A stretch of 64,000 bases of DNA from Saprospiraceae bacterium (GCA_016715465.1 JADKAA010000024.1:1-64000); one strand, 5' to 3'. Shown: positions 16,725-26,005, counted from the first letter of the stretch. Notes: generated from the letters alone by a model not told the origin. Translations and numbers: made by a program.

Positions 16725-17700
16725 ATGAACAGAAAAACAATCTTAACAACAGCAATAGCACTAATAAGCGTGACACTATTTGCACAGACACCAAAAGCAT
16801 ACATAACCAACTACGGTAGCGACTTTATCTCGGTGGTTGACATTCAGAAAAATCAAAAAAATGCCGACATCAAAACAGGCAACAAACCGCATGGTGTTGC
16901 AGTATCTCCTGACGGAAACTGGATTGCAGTGAGTAATGAAGGTGACAATACAGTTTCCATCATCAGTGCGGCAGACAACAAAGTGAAGCAGACCGTTTCC
17001 GTTGGCAAGACACCTCACCAGTTAAGTTTCAGCATAGACGGAAAGTATGTTTTAACCGCCATCAACGGAGAACACAAGGTAGATGTGATTTCAACGACAA
17101 ACTGGAAACTTGTAAATTCAATTCCTGTAGGCAGAAACCCTCACATTGTATTACCTATGCCAGACGGAAAAACCGCTTGGGTTACTTCCGAAGGAGACAA
17201 TAAAATTGTAAAAGTGAATTTAGACAGTATGAAGGTCATAGCAGAAATTCCCACTTTTGGGTTTCCAAGAGTGATGACTGTCACACCGATGGAAAATTTA
17301 TTTACCTCACTATTCGCTGGTTTCACGGTCTAGTAAAAATTGATGTGGAGCAAAACAAAATTATTGCCCAAGTACTTTTACCGCAATCGGACAAATTTGA
17401 CAACGAAGGAAAAGCGGCCCTGGACTTTCCGTAGCTCCTGACGGTAAAACCGTTTACCTGACGAGCCAGTTCACCAATGATGTTACAGCCATTGATGTAG
17501 CAACGGATAAAATCCTCAAAAATATTACAGTTGGTACAAACCCGAACTGGATTGAATTTACTTCTGACGGAAAATTTGCGGTGGTGAGCAACACTTCGTC
17601 CAATGATGCGAGCATTATTGATATTGAAAAATGGAAAGTGGTAGAGACTGTTCCGGTTGGCAAAAATCCAAAACGCTTATGGGTAGCAAACACTAAATAA
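16725..17700 (+). pseudogene. YVTN/YncE-type beta-propeller protein, frameshifted
   Basis: Signal peptide TTAIALISVTLFAQTPKA, then YVTN-type propeller blades of about 43 residues: AYITNYGSDFISVVDIQKN, GVAVSPDGNWIAVSNEGDN, PHQLSFSIDGKYVLTAING. The first frame ends at 17333, but the blades resume in another frame (GKFIYL..RWFHGLVKIDVEQNKI) and a third (SVAPDGKTVYLTSQFTNDV to the stop at 17698-17700). Two single-base deletions, near 17288 and 17420, explain this. Restored, it would be about 325 residues, a normal seven-blade length. It is exported and probably binds a ligand or metal for the TonB system next to it, which starts five bases later. Confidence 0.8.
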
Positions 17701-17704
17701 ATGA

Positions 17705-20125
17705 ATGGTGAGAATTATTTTCTGTTTATTCATAGTTATGGTTCATTTATCTGCTTATGCACAGGAAACAGGAAGCATAACAGGAACAATCCTTGACAGT
17801 GAAAATACACCTGTTGAGTTTGCCAATGTGTTTGTTACATCAAAATCCGATTCCACAAGCATTGTCAGCGGAACAATTACAGACAGCACAGGAAGTTTTG
17901 TTCTAACCAATTTGCCATTGGGCGAATATGTTATGCATTTTCAGTTTATCGGATTTGTAAAACAAAATCAGCCTGTTTCCCTTAACGAAGAAAACAAAAA
18001 TCTGCAAATTGAGAATATTGTGTTAGCGTTTGATGTTACAGCCCTAAATTCTGTAGAAGTAACCGCCTTTCGCAATCTGATTCAGAAAACCGAAGAAGGC
18101 ATTGTTGTACGAGCTTCCGAAAATATAACGCAAATAGGCGGAACGGCTTCTGACCTGCTGAAAAATATGCCCGGAGTGTTGGTGGGTGCAGAAGGCGAAA
18201 TAACGTTACGGGGGAAAAGCCCGCTAATTTTGATAAACGGCAGGGTCTCGGGCATTGGCGGAGTTGACAGGGTGACCAACCTTGAACAGATTCCTGCAAG
18301 CAGCATTGAACGTATTGAAATCATTACCAACCCTTCTGCAAAATATGGTGCGGATGCCGAAGGGGGAATCATCAATATTGTTTTAAAGCAAAATGCCGAT
18401 TGGGGAACAAACGGAGCGGTGGCTTTGGGTGGTGGCTTTGGCGACAGGTATCGCATCAATGGTTCTGTTTTGCTCAATCACCGAACCTCAAAATGGAATT
18501 TTGGACTGGCTTACGATAATTGGTTTACCACCAGAACACGACAACAAGATGGTGACCGTATCAATTACAACCTACCCAATGAATATTTCCTGACACAACG
18601 TAGGTCAGACGAGCGAACCGTTCAAACGCAAACAGCAAGGTTCAATATAGATTATTCGCCCAATGAAAAGAGCAATTTCCACTTGGAAGGAATTTGGTTA
18701 TTTGATGGTCAAGACAATGGGGAAACTGTAAACGGTATTACTGAAACAGCAACTAATGATTTTACAGGAAAAAATAGTCGTTTTGCGAATGAAATTAGAC
18801 GATTCCATACAGGAGAATTATTGTTTAATTACACACGAAAATTCAATAAGCCTGAACAAACCCTAACATTCTACGCAAGTTCTGCAATCGAATACAACCG
18901 GGAAAATACCGATTTATCAACGCAAACTTTGTCTGAACAAAATAGTGCAATCGGTAATCCTTTTTTACAAAAAACACATAATTACGAAGATGCCAACCTG
19001 ACCAATTTCTCAATTGATTATGCTCATCCTGTAAAAGAGAAAGGCATGATTGAAACTGGTTACAAAGGTATTCTCCGTTTTATTGATGTTGATTTCCTTC
19101 GTTCAGAACAACAGAACGGAAACTTTATACCCGATTCTGCAAATACTGACTTTTTTAAATTCAATGAACAAATCCATGCCGTCTATGGGCAATACACAGG
19201 TTGGATTGGTGATAAAAAAGAACCCAAATGGAAGTATAACGCAGGCATTCGGGCAGAACAGGTTTTCAATAACGGCAATACCATTCTGAACCCCATAGAA
19301 TTTTCCAACGATTACTTTAACCTTTTTCCTTCGGCAAGTTTGATTTATTACACACCAAAAAGAAATATGCTCAAATTGAGTTACAGTCGCAGGATTAACC
19401 GTCCTTCGCTTGGCAGATACAATCCGTTCACCGACATAACCGATTCGCTCAACATCTACTCAGGTAATCCTAACCTTCAACCTGAACTGGCACACTCTGT
19501 TGAGCTATCCTACAACCATTCGTTTAAGAAAGGTAGTTTTACCACTTCGGCATTTTATCGGCAAACAAGCAATATCATCCTGCCCTACACAGTTGTTGAC
19601 AGCAATGGAGTAGGTTTTACTCAACCACAAAATTTTGGTAATGCTACTACCTATGGTTTGGAAGCGATTTTTACTTACAATCCTTTCAAATTCTGGAGCA
19701 TCAACCTGAATGTTTCTGGCTATGAATTACGCATTGAGGAAACCGACCCAACCCTTAACATTCAACAAAACCAGTTTACCGGCTACGCCAAACTCATCAA
19801 TAATTTTCATGTGTGGAAGAACGGAAAACTACAGGTTACAGGAAATTATACTTCGCCCATTGCCATTCCGCAGGGAGAGCAAAATGAAGTTTACTTTATT
19901 GACCTTGGATTTCAACAAAAAATCATGAAAGGACAAGGACGTATAGCTCTTACATTTACAGATATTTTTGACACACAGCAAAGCGGTTACAGGATTTCTG
20001 ATACCAATTTTCAATTTGAGCGAACCCGAAAAGTGGACACCCGTGCAGTCATGCTCATTTTCGCTTATACGTTCCGGTCAGAATTCAAGGAAAAACTTTT
20101 AGAAAACAAATTTAAAAACGAATAA
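17705..20125 (+). CDS. TonB-dependent outer-membrane receptor-like protein
   Basis: 806 residues. Signal peptide (FCLFIVMVHLSAYAQ), a CarboxypepD-regulatory-like domain (GSITGTILDSENTPVEFANV, residues 22-100), a plug domain (GGTASDLLKNMPGVLV to RIEIITNPSAKYGADAEGG, residues 140-220) and a C-terminal outer-membrane beta-barrel of the OMP_b-brl_3 type (ends in FAYTFRSEF). Such proteins move scarce ligands across the outer membrane. The start at 17705 lies five bases after the propeller gene, and the next gene begins two bases after its stop, so all belong to one operon. The ligand is unknown. Confidence 0.85.
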   Translation: MVRIIFCLFIVMVHLSAYAQETGSITGTILDSENTPVEFANVFVTSKSDSTSIVSGTITDSTGSFVLTNLPLGEYVMHFQFIGFVKQNQPVSLNEENKNLQIENIVLAFDVTALNSVEVTAFRNLIQKTEEGIVVRASENITQIGGTASDLLKNMPGVLVGAEGEITLRGKSPLILINGRVSGIGGVDRVTNLEQIPASSIERIEIITNPSAKYGADAEGGIINIVLKQNADWGTNGAVALGGGFGDRYRINGSVLLNHRTSKWNFGLAYDNWFTTRTRQQDGDRINYNLPNEYFLTQRRSDERTVQTQTARFNIDYSPNEKSNFHLEGIWLFDGQDNGETVNGITETATNDFTGKNSRFANEIRRFHTGELLFNYTRKFNKPEQTLTFYASSAIEYNRENTDLSTQTLSEQNSAIGNPFLQKTHNYEDANLTNFSIDYAHPVKEKGMIETGYKGILRFIDVDFLRSEQQNGNFIPDSANTDFFKFNEQIHAVYGQYTGWIGDKKEPKWKYNAGIRAEQVFNNGNTILNPIEFSNDYFNLFPSASLIYYTPKRNMLKLSYSRRINRPSLGRYNPFTDITDSLNIYSGNPNLQPELAHSVELSYNHSFKKGSFTTSAFYRQTSNIILPYTVVDSNGVGFTQPQNFGNATTYGLEAIFTYNPFKFWSINLNVSGYELRIEETDPTLNIQQNQFTGYAKLINNFHVWKNGKLQVTGNYTSPIAIPQGEQNEVYFIDLGFQQKIMKGQGRIALTFTDIFDTQQSGYRISDTNFQFERTRKVDTRAVMLIFAYTFRSEFKEKLLENKFKNE

Positions 20126-20127
20126 TC

Positions 20128-20811
20128 ATGAATACATTTTTAATCTCCATCGCTTTACTGCTGGGTATTACTTCATGCGATAGCCCATCACAAAAAAATA
20201 ACCAGGTTGAAAATGCGGTTTCTAACGAAAAGATGGGAAGCGATACGCTTGTCAATTTTGAAAATGAAACGGAAGAAAAATTGCCTTTGGGATTTGTTGC
20301 TGACGCCACCAATAAAGCCAAAAGCATTAAATGGAATGTAGTTGATGACAATGGCAATAAAGTGGTGGTACAACAAGCCGAAAATTCGGGCAGTTGTTAT
20401 AACCTACTTGTTTTAGATAAAGTCGTTTACAAAGATTTTTCAGCTTCGGTGAAGATAAAAGCCATATCCGGTGAAGAAGACCAAGGTGGCGGACTCGTTT
20501 GGCGTTACATAGACAGGAATAATTATTATGTGGCGAGATACAATCCGCTTGAAAATAATTTCCGTTTTTACCGAGTGAAAGATAGCAAAAGGGAAGAGTT
20601 GGAAAGTACCAATAGCGACATAAAACAAGGAGAATGGTTTACCATGACCATTGAAATGAAAGGAAATAAAGTTACCTGTTCACTGAACGGGAAAACATTG
20701 ATTGAATCAACGGACGACACGTTCAAATCGGCAGGACTTATCGGACTTTGGACTAAGGCAGATGGGGTTACCTATTTTGACGACCTAAAAATTTCGATAT
20801 TAAATGAGTAA
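20128..20811 (+). CDS. Lipoprotein with DUF1080/LamG-like domain
   Basis: 227 residues. Lipobox GITSCDSP (Cys at residue 17). The mature part (about residues 50-225) is a concanavalin-like jelly roll: FSASVKIKAISGEEDQGGGLVWRYIDRNNYYVARYNPLENN, EWFTMTIEMKGNKVTCSLNG and GLIGLWTKADGVTYFDDLKI. This is the pattern of the DUF1080 / 3-keto-disaccharide hydrolase-like fold, although catalytic activity is uncertain. The gene overlaps chrA by eight bases and so is tied to chromate transport in this cassette. Confidence 0.75.
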   Translation: MNTFLISIALLLGITSCDSPSQKNNQVENAVSNEKMGSDTLVNFENETEEKLPLGFVADATNKAKSIKWNVVDDNGNKVVVQQAENSGSCYNLLVLDKVVYKDFSASVKIKAISGEEDQGGGLVWRYIDRNNYYVARYNPLENNFRFYRVKDSKREELESTNSDIKQGEWFTMTIEMKGNKVTCSLNGKTLIESTDDTFKSAGLIGLWTKADGVTYFDDLKISILNE

Positions 20812-21973
20812 TGAGCAACCAAAATATTCTCTTTTAGAACTTACTATATATTTTTTAAAACTCGGAACAATCGGTTTTGGTGGGCCAGTTGCATTAGTAG
20901 GTTATATGCACCGCGACCTTGTGGAAAAAAGAAAATGGGTAACGGAAGATGAATATAAAGAAGGTCTTGCTTTGGCTCAACTGGCACCAGGACCGCTTGC
21001 AGCCCAACTTGCTATTTATATGGGTTATGTACATTACCGCATAATCGGTGCAACCATTGTTGGGGTTACGTTTGTGATACCGTCTTTTTTAATGGTACTT
21101 GCTATAGGCTTTGCTTATGTAAAATTTGGTGGATTGCCATGGATGCAAGCCGTATTTTATGGCGTTGGTGCAGCGGTGATAGGAATAATTTCCATTAGTA
21201 GCTACAAACTGACAAAGAAAACGATAGGTAAGGATTATCTGCTTTGGGGAATATTCATTTTGCTTGGGGTAACAACATTTATTACAGAAACCGAAATTAT
21301 TTCTTTGGTTGTAGCTGCGGGTATTGTGGTGTGGTTCGTTAAAGCACCACCAAAATTTTTAAAATCAGTAAACTCCTTTTTTCCTATTTCGCTTACCCTT
21401 TTACAAATCACAGGAATTTCATCAACAGGGAAACTGACAGAACTGTTTTGGTTTTTCTCAAAAGCAGGAGCATTTGTTTTTGGTAGCGGACTGGCAATAG
21501 TTCCATTTTTGTATGGTGGCGTAGTAAACGAACATCAATGGTTGACTGAACATCAATGGTTGACTGAACAACAATTTTTGGATGCAGTGGCTGTTGCCAT
21601 GATAACACCTGGACCGGTTGTTATTACTGTAGGATTCATTGGTTACTTGGTTGGTGGATTTCCCGGTGCTTGCGTTGCAGCACTTGCTACATTTTTACCC
21701 TGCTATCTTTTCACCATCATTCCAGCACCATATTTCAAAAAGTATGGAAAAAACCCTGCTATCAAGGCATTTGTTGACGGTGTGACAGCGGCAGCAATCG
21801 GTGCTATTGCAGGTGCAGTCTGCGTTCTTGGAATGAGACAGTTTACAGACATGACATCCGTTGCTTTTGCAGTTATTACCGTATTGATATTGTTAAAATT
21901 CAAGAAGATTCAGGAACCTATAATCATTCTAATTGCAGCTATTGTTGGACTTTTAATTAAAGCAGCATTATGA
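20804..21973 (+). CDS. chrA: Chromate efflux transporter ChrA
   Basis: 389 residues, the full two-domain CHR length, with about ten to twelve hydrophobic segments. Family signatures occur in both halves: GTIGFGGPVALVGYMHRDLV and LAQLAPGPLAAQLAIYMGY in the first, GAFVFGSGLAIVPFL and MITPGPVVITVGFIGYLVGG in the second. ChrA exports chromate driven by the proton gradient. An 18-base unit is duplicated in tandem near 21525-21570, giving EHQWLTEHQWLTEQQ, an in-frame insertion of six residues just before the second signature. This is the last gene of the four-gene cassette 16570-22219. Confidence 0.9.
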   Translation: MSNEQPKYSLLELTIYFLKLGTIGFGGPVALVGYMHRDLVEKRKWVTEDEYKEGLALAQLAPGPLAAQLAIYMGYVHYRIIGATIVGVTFVIPSFLMVLAIGFAYVKFGGLPWMQAVFYGVGAAVIGIISISSYKLTKKTIGKDYLLWGIFILLGVTTFITETEIISLVVAAGIVVWFVKAPPKFLKSVNSFFPISLTLLQITGISSTGKLTELFWFFSKAGAFVFGSGLAIVPFLYGGVVNEHQWLTEHQWLTEQQFLDAVAVAMITPGPVVITVGFIGYLVGGFPGACVAALATFLPCYLFTIIPAPYFKKYGKNPAIKAFVDGVTAAAIGAIAGAVCVLGMRQFTDMTSVAFAVITVLILLKFKKIQEPIIILIAAIVGLLIKAAL

Positions 21974-21976
21974 CAC

Positions 21977-22076
21977 AAGCCAACCCTTCGCATCCATACA
22001 CATTGGCAAGTCGCTCAAAAAGCCTTCCCGCACAGACCAAAACTTGCCAAAGAGTATGGCTGCCCAAACGCACGGA
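21977..22076 (+). repeat. Second palindromic repeat family, copy 4 (end of chromate gene block)
   Basis: Left arm 21994-22011 (CCATACACATTGGCAAGT) and right arm 22042-22059 (ACTTGCCAAAGAGTATGG) pair at 16 of 18 positions; the two mismatches are in the same place as in the other three copies. Right flank GCCCAAACGCACGG. Compared with copy 2 a stem base pair is inverted, so pairing is conserved. Confidence 0.65.
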
Positions 22077-22091
22077 AGAAAAGAAAGCACG

Positions 22092-22228
22092 GGCATACAA
22101 CATTGTATAAAAGCAATAGCGGGTGAAATGGTAAAATCAAGGTCAGTGCATTTAATAAACTTTTGTGGTGGCGGACAGGTAATTGCCTTGAAATCCGCTA
22201 CTGCTCTTATACTAGACCGTTATAGCCA
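22092..22228 (+). repeat. attC-like site 11 (end of chromate cassette, 16570-22219)
   Basis: R'' GGCATACAAC (22092-22101) pairs with TTGTATGCC at 16570. L arms GTATAA..AGCA.TAGCGG and CCGCTA.TGCT.TTATAC, with single extrahelical bases as in real attC sites. R' GTTATAGCCA (22219-22228). The cassette is 5.65 kb, very large for an integron. Confidence 0.85.
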
Positions 22229-22290
22229 ATTTCAAAAAAAAAGTTGGCTGAATTGAAACAATATTTATTAACAAACCAAAATGTTTTAAA

Positions 22291-24528
22291 ATGAAACGGT
22301 ACTATTTTTTGACAGCATTAATCACATTTTTCACAATTTTGTCATGTAACAAAGAGGATGAAAATTTGGCAATTAAAAAACCTACAATAACCAACGAATC
22401 TCTGAAAATGAATTGGGAATCTACACCTTATGCTCTCAATAGTGTTGATGCAAACCCTAATGAAAAATCACTGTTCGAACAAATTGCATCTTTAGAACAG
22501 CAACATCATTTTTTAGATCATCTTAATGAACGAATTGGAGATGCTTATTGGCTTTACAGCATGAGGCATAGAAATGTAGAGACCAATAAGGAGATAGTAT
22601 ATCTCCCATTTGGCTTTTATGGAGAGGTAGGTACAAAAGCCATTTTACAGGGTATAAGACCTCTCAATAGCCCAAATACCGACTATCAATTACAATTAAT
22701 TTTAAAATCTGAAATTGAAAATTATTCAGCAGATAGATACATAGACGCATATCTAGCATTTGCTTTTGAAAGCTTTGATGAAATAAAGTATGAAAAAACA
22801 CCTGATTACACTTTTGCCCTATCAATGCAAGAAAAAAATCAAAGAATATTTCCTCAATATTATACATCGAATTTCTCTGGAAATTCCAACACTGGAAATA
22901 ACAGAAATGAGTGTGATGAGTATGTAATAGAACTTTGTTTTAAATACGACTGTGGTGGCACGGATGGTGGTACTGGTGGTGGTGGAATTGATGGAACTGG
23001 AGGTAATTGGGGTAGTAATGGAGATAGTGATTGGGGGGATGATAATGGAGACTGGACTGGCACTGGAGGCACTGGAAATGGTACTGGTGGTGATTGGAAT
23101 ATTTTCAGTGAAATAGGCGGAATACTTGAAGATATTGGCGGTTGGGTTGGTGGTGTGATCGGTGATATAGGAGATTTTTTTGCTGATTTATTTAAACCAA
23201 AAGTGAAATGCCCAAATTTGTCTAAAAAACATAAATTTAAAGGAGACGATTCGACGGGATCAAGATCTGGCATTTGCTATGAATGTGAGCCTTACATAAT
23301 AGTAATATGTGATGACGACACAGAATGGTGGAACAAGCCTTGGAATATGACACCTTGTCCAAATTGCGACACTAATGTAAATCCAAATCAATATGACAAA
23401 AAAGAACGAGAATGTCAGTTAAATAAAGTAAAGCAAATAAAGGCTCAATATGATTTGCCTTACTCAGCATTAGAAATTGTAAATAAAGTTGAAGGTGTTT
23501 GTGATTGTATAGGCCACATAGAATTTAAAGACTGTGTTTTATCTACCTTATTGTTAGAAAAACTTCAAGGGTTTGTTGTTGATTATCCTATTTTTAACCC
23601 GAATACAAATCAAAATTATACTGCTTCTGAATTACTGGCCACAAAATGGATTTCTATATCATGCTTAGAATCACAGGACTTTGATGGTTGTGCTATTAAT
23701 TCTTTATTTGAATCATTAATACCTAAGCCTAATAAAGTTAATTTATTACCATCTGAAATTGAATGGTTAAAATATAACTTTGAATATTATCAAAAAGCAA
23801 AATCATTTGCAAACAATAGGACTGATTTGAGCCTTGAAGCAAGAGATTTAGCGATTGAAACTTATGTTAAATTATTATCAACTGATCCTGCTATTGAGGA
23901 ACTTGATGCATTATGGCCTACTATTCCAGCTTTTGTATGGCCTTTTATTAAAGACATTGGTGCTGAACTTGGTGCCGAGTTATTCAAAGCATTAGCTAAA
24001 AAATATACTCCAGCAGGACAAGTAGAAAATGTTATAGATGCGATTAAAGCACTAGGTCAAGGTGAATTGCTAGATTTTATTGGGGAGGTTTTTGATATTA
24101 TTAAAACTAAATTCCCTGCGGGGGCTTTAATTGATGCAGGTATAGAATCTTATGACTTATATAAAAAAGCAGAACCAGTTTGGAAAGCAATATCCAAAAT
24201 GGAACAGTTCGGTGGAGAAGTAATTGAAAAGTTTTTATCCGTTATCAAATATACTGGTGGTAATGTTTTGGACAAATTTAAATGGAAGGGTGGAAACATC
24301 GGCGCAGAACTACTAGATGTTGGTGACCCTAACATTTTTTGGAGTAATTTTACACAACTATTTCCCGAAATAGATGGACCACTTTTCCTAAACCCTATCC
24401 ATCCGTTAGAACAAACTTGGTATCTTGGTGCAATTACATTTAAGTTTTATCCAGAATCAAATACAACAGGGAGTTATACTATAAGTATGAAAATTGGAAA
24501 CAGTTTACCTTTTAAAATTCGCTTTTAA
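22291..24528 (+). CDS. Large Gly-rich lipoprotein, possible secreted effector
   Basis: 745 residues. Lipobox TILSCNKE (Cys at about residue 19). After about 200 residues comes a Gly/Asp/Asn-rich linker (residues 223-270, blocks such as GGTDGGTGGGG and GGTGNGTGGDWN), then a short hydrophobic Gly-rich segment (IGGILEDIGGWVGGVIGDIG), two CxxC-like pairs (GICYECEP, CPNCD), and a long helical C-terminal region ending in a beta-rich tail (ITFKFYPESN...). No enzyme motif is recognised. The next gene overlaps its stop (TAATG), an arrangement often seen for toxin and immunity pairs, which is a guess here. Cassette 22220-25085. Confidence 0.7.
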   Translation: MKRYYFLTALITFFTILSCNKEDENLAIKKPTITNESLKMNWESTPYALNSVDANPNEKSLFEQIASLEQQHHFLDHLNERIGDAYWLYSMRHRNVETNKEIVYLPFGFYGEVGTKAILQGIRPLNSPNTDYQLQLILKSEIENYSADRYIDAYLAFAFESFDEIKYEKTPDYTFALSMQEKNQRIFPQYYTSNFSGNSNTGNNRNECDEYVIELCFKYDCGGTDGGTGGGGIDGTGGNWGSNGDSDWGDDNGDWTGTGGTGNGTGGDWNIFSEIGGILEDIGGWVGGVIGDIGDFFADLFKPKVKCPNLSKKHKFKGDDSTGSRSGICYECEPYIIVICDDDTEWWNKPWNMTPCPNCDTNVNPNQYDKKERECQLNKVKQIKAQYDLPYSALEIVNKVEGVCDCIGHIEFKDCVLSTLLLEKLQGFVVDYPIFNPNTNQNYTASELLATKWISISCLESQDFDGCAINSLFESLIPKPNKVNLLPSEIEWLKYNFEYYQKAKSFANNRTDLSLEARDLAIETYVKLLSTDPAIEELDALWPTIPAFVWPFIKDIGAELGAELFKALAKKYTPAGQVENVIDAIKALGQGELLDFIGEVFDIIKTKFPAGALIDAGIESYDLYKKAEPVWKAISKMEQFGGEVIEKFLSVIKYTGGNVLDKFKWKGGNIGAELLDVGDPNIFWSNFTQLFPEIDGPLFLNPIHPLEQTWYLGAITFKFYPESNTTGSYTISMKIGNSLPFKIRF

Positions 24529-25031
24529 TGAGATTGAATTATAGATTAAACACTGATTTTGTAGAAAAGATTATCGGAGCAAAACTAATATCAGTGCAAA
24601 CAGAAAAAGGTATTATTAATATCTCGGATTGCAAAAAAATTGGAGTATCAAATCCTTTGAAACTAATTTTGCAAAAGTCAAATAAAGAATTTATTTTATT
24701 TGAATTACAATTTCCACAAAAAATTTATGAAATTGAAGTTGATTATGAAATTAAACCATTGATTTCTATCTCTACTAAACATCCTGGTATTTGTGAGCAT
24801 TGTAATTTAGCATTACATTTTTCTGAACCCAGTATTGTTGAGGTTAATATTTTATATAGAAGAATAGAAATGAAAGAAAAACATGTTGAATTTTATTATT
24901 CCGTGGTTTTCGATCTAGGTTATTCTAAGCATCTAATCTTTGTTTGGTCCGATGTCCCTAACACTTTAGAGATTTATAAAGATGATGGTACGATTTATGA
25001 AATTCTAAAAGATGATGAAAACTGGCTATAA
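24528..25031 (+). CDS. Small partner protein of the Gly-rich lipoprotein
   Basis: 167 residues, soluble, no signal peptide, acidic C-terminus (LEIYKDDGTIYEILKDDENWL). The ATG shares a base with the preceding stop, so translation is coupled. Two Cys occur in HPGICEHCNLALHF. No family is recognised. The small, cytoplasmic, acidic nature and coupling are compatible with an immunity protein for the upstream exported protein, but nothing proves it. Its stop codon lies inside the R'' box of the attC-like site, so the gene uses recombination-site sequence as its end. Confidence 0.65.
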   Translation: MRLNYRLNTDFVEKIIGAKLISVQTEKGIINISDCKKIGVSNPLKLILQKSNKEFILFELQFPQKIYEIEVDYEIKPLISISTKHPGICEHCNLALHFSEPSIVEVNILYRRIEMKEKHVEFYYSVVFDLGYSKHLIFVWSDVPNTLEIYKDDGTIYEILKDDENWL

Positions 25032-25094
25032 CAAAGTATTGAACGGAAGGTGGGGCGATAGCCCCACCTTCGTCAATACAAACCGTTAGCAGTA
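25023..25094 (+). repeat. attC-like site 12 (end of cassette 22220-25085)
   Basis: R'' TGGCTATAAC (25023-25032) pairs with TTATAGCCA at 22220. The L stem is long: GTATTG/CAATAC then CG, then AAGGTGGGGC/GCCCCACCTT with a tiny GATA loop. R' GTTAGCAGTA (25085-25094). The upstream CDS terminates within R''. Confidence 0.85.
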
Positions 25095-25127
25095 ATGGTA
25101 GGACGACCCAACCGACAACGATAGACA

Positions 25128-25925
25128 ATGCAGAAAACGACATTTAAAATATCAAAAATGGACTGCCCATCCGAAGAGCAAATGATACGGATGAAACTTG
25201 CCGACTTGACAAATATCAACTCGTTGGACTTTGATATTGCAAACAGACAATTGACCGTTTTTCACACCGACAATCACGACCAAATTTTTCAGCGACTTGA
25301 CAACTTAAAGTTTGACACTTCACTTATTGAAAGCGTTTCGGCAGACAATTACATTTCATCAACCGACAACACCGACCAAGAAAGAAAATTGCTTTGGCAA
25401 GTTTTAGCCATTAACTTTTTCTTTTTTGCACTTGAGCTTACGACAGGTTTTATTTCAAACTCAATGGGACTTGTTGCCGACAGTTTGGATATGCTTGCCG
25501 ACAGCATTGTTTACGGACTTGCACTTTTTGCAGTTGGCGGGACAATGACACGAAAGAAAAACATTGCAAAATCAGCAGGTTACTTTCAGTTGACACTTGC
25601 CATTTTTGGCTTCATTGAAGTTATCAGACGATTTCTTGGAACGGAAACAATTCCAGCATTTCAGACAATGATAATTATTTCAATTCTTGCACTTATTGGT
25701 AACGGACTGTGTTTGTATTTACTGCAAAAAAGTAAAAGCAAAGAAGCACATATGCAAGCAAGTATGATTTTCACATCTAATGACGTAATTGTAAACCTTG
25801 GAGTAATTGTAGCAGGCGGACTTGTTTACTTGACAAACTCAAAATATCCTGACCTTATCGTTGGGACAATTGTGTTTTTTATCGTTGGACAAGGAGCATT
25901 TAAAATTCTAAAACTATCAAAATGA
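25128..25925 (+). CDS. Cation diffusion facilitator with N-terminal HMA-like domain
   Basis: 265 residues. Residues 1-75 are a ferredoxin-like metal-binding domain (FKISKMDCPSEEQMIRMKL; only one Cys of the usual CxxC is kept, as DCPSEE). Residues 85-262 are a CDF (cation efflux) membrane domain with about six helices: NFFFFALELTTGFISNSMGLVADSLDMLADSIVYGLALF contains the conserved ADSLDMLADS metal site, and a second half has ASMIFTSNDVIVNLGVIVAG with the ND variant. It should export Zn, Co, Cd or a similar divalent ion. Single gene of cassette 25086-25999. Confidence 0.85.
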   Translation: MQKTTFKISKMDCPSEEQMIRMKLADLTNINSLDFDIANRQLTVFHTDNHDQIFQRLDNLKFDTSLIESVSADNYISSTDNTDQERKLLWQVLAINFFFFALELTTGFISNSMGLVADSLDMLADSIVYGLALFAVGGTMTRKKNIAKSAGYFQLTLAIFGFIEVIRRFLGTETIPAFQTMIIISILALIGNGLCLYLLQKSKSKEAHMQASMIFTSNDVIVNLGVIVAGGLVYLTNSKYPDLIVGTIVFFIVGQGAFKILKLSK

Positions 25926-25944
25926 CGACCGAAAGAAGAACCAC

Positions 25945-26005
25945 TACTGCTAACAACTAAGTTTTCGTTGTGTGCGAAGCACAAGCAATGAAAACCCTGT
26001 TGAAC
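25945..26005 (+). repeat. attC-like site 13 (end of CDF cassette, 25086-25999)
   Basis: R'' TACTGCTAAC (25945-25954) pairs with TTAGCAGTA at 25086. L arms GTTTTC.TTGTGTGC and GCACA.GCAA.GAAAAC with a three-base loop and single bulges. R' GTTGAAC (25999-26005) matches the strict GTTRRRY consensus. Confidence 0.85.

Noticed and set aside
22860..23273. Minus-strand Pro-rich protein opposite the Gly-rich lipoprotein
   Set aside because: It is the mirror frame of Gly codons (GGT/GGA read as ACC/TCC/CCA) and has no independent support.
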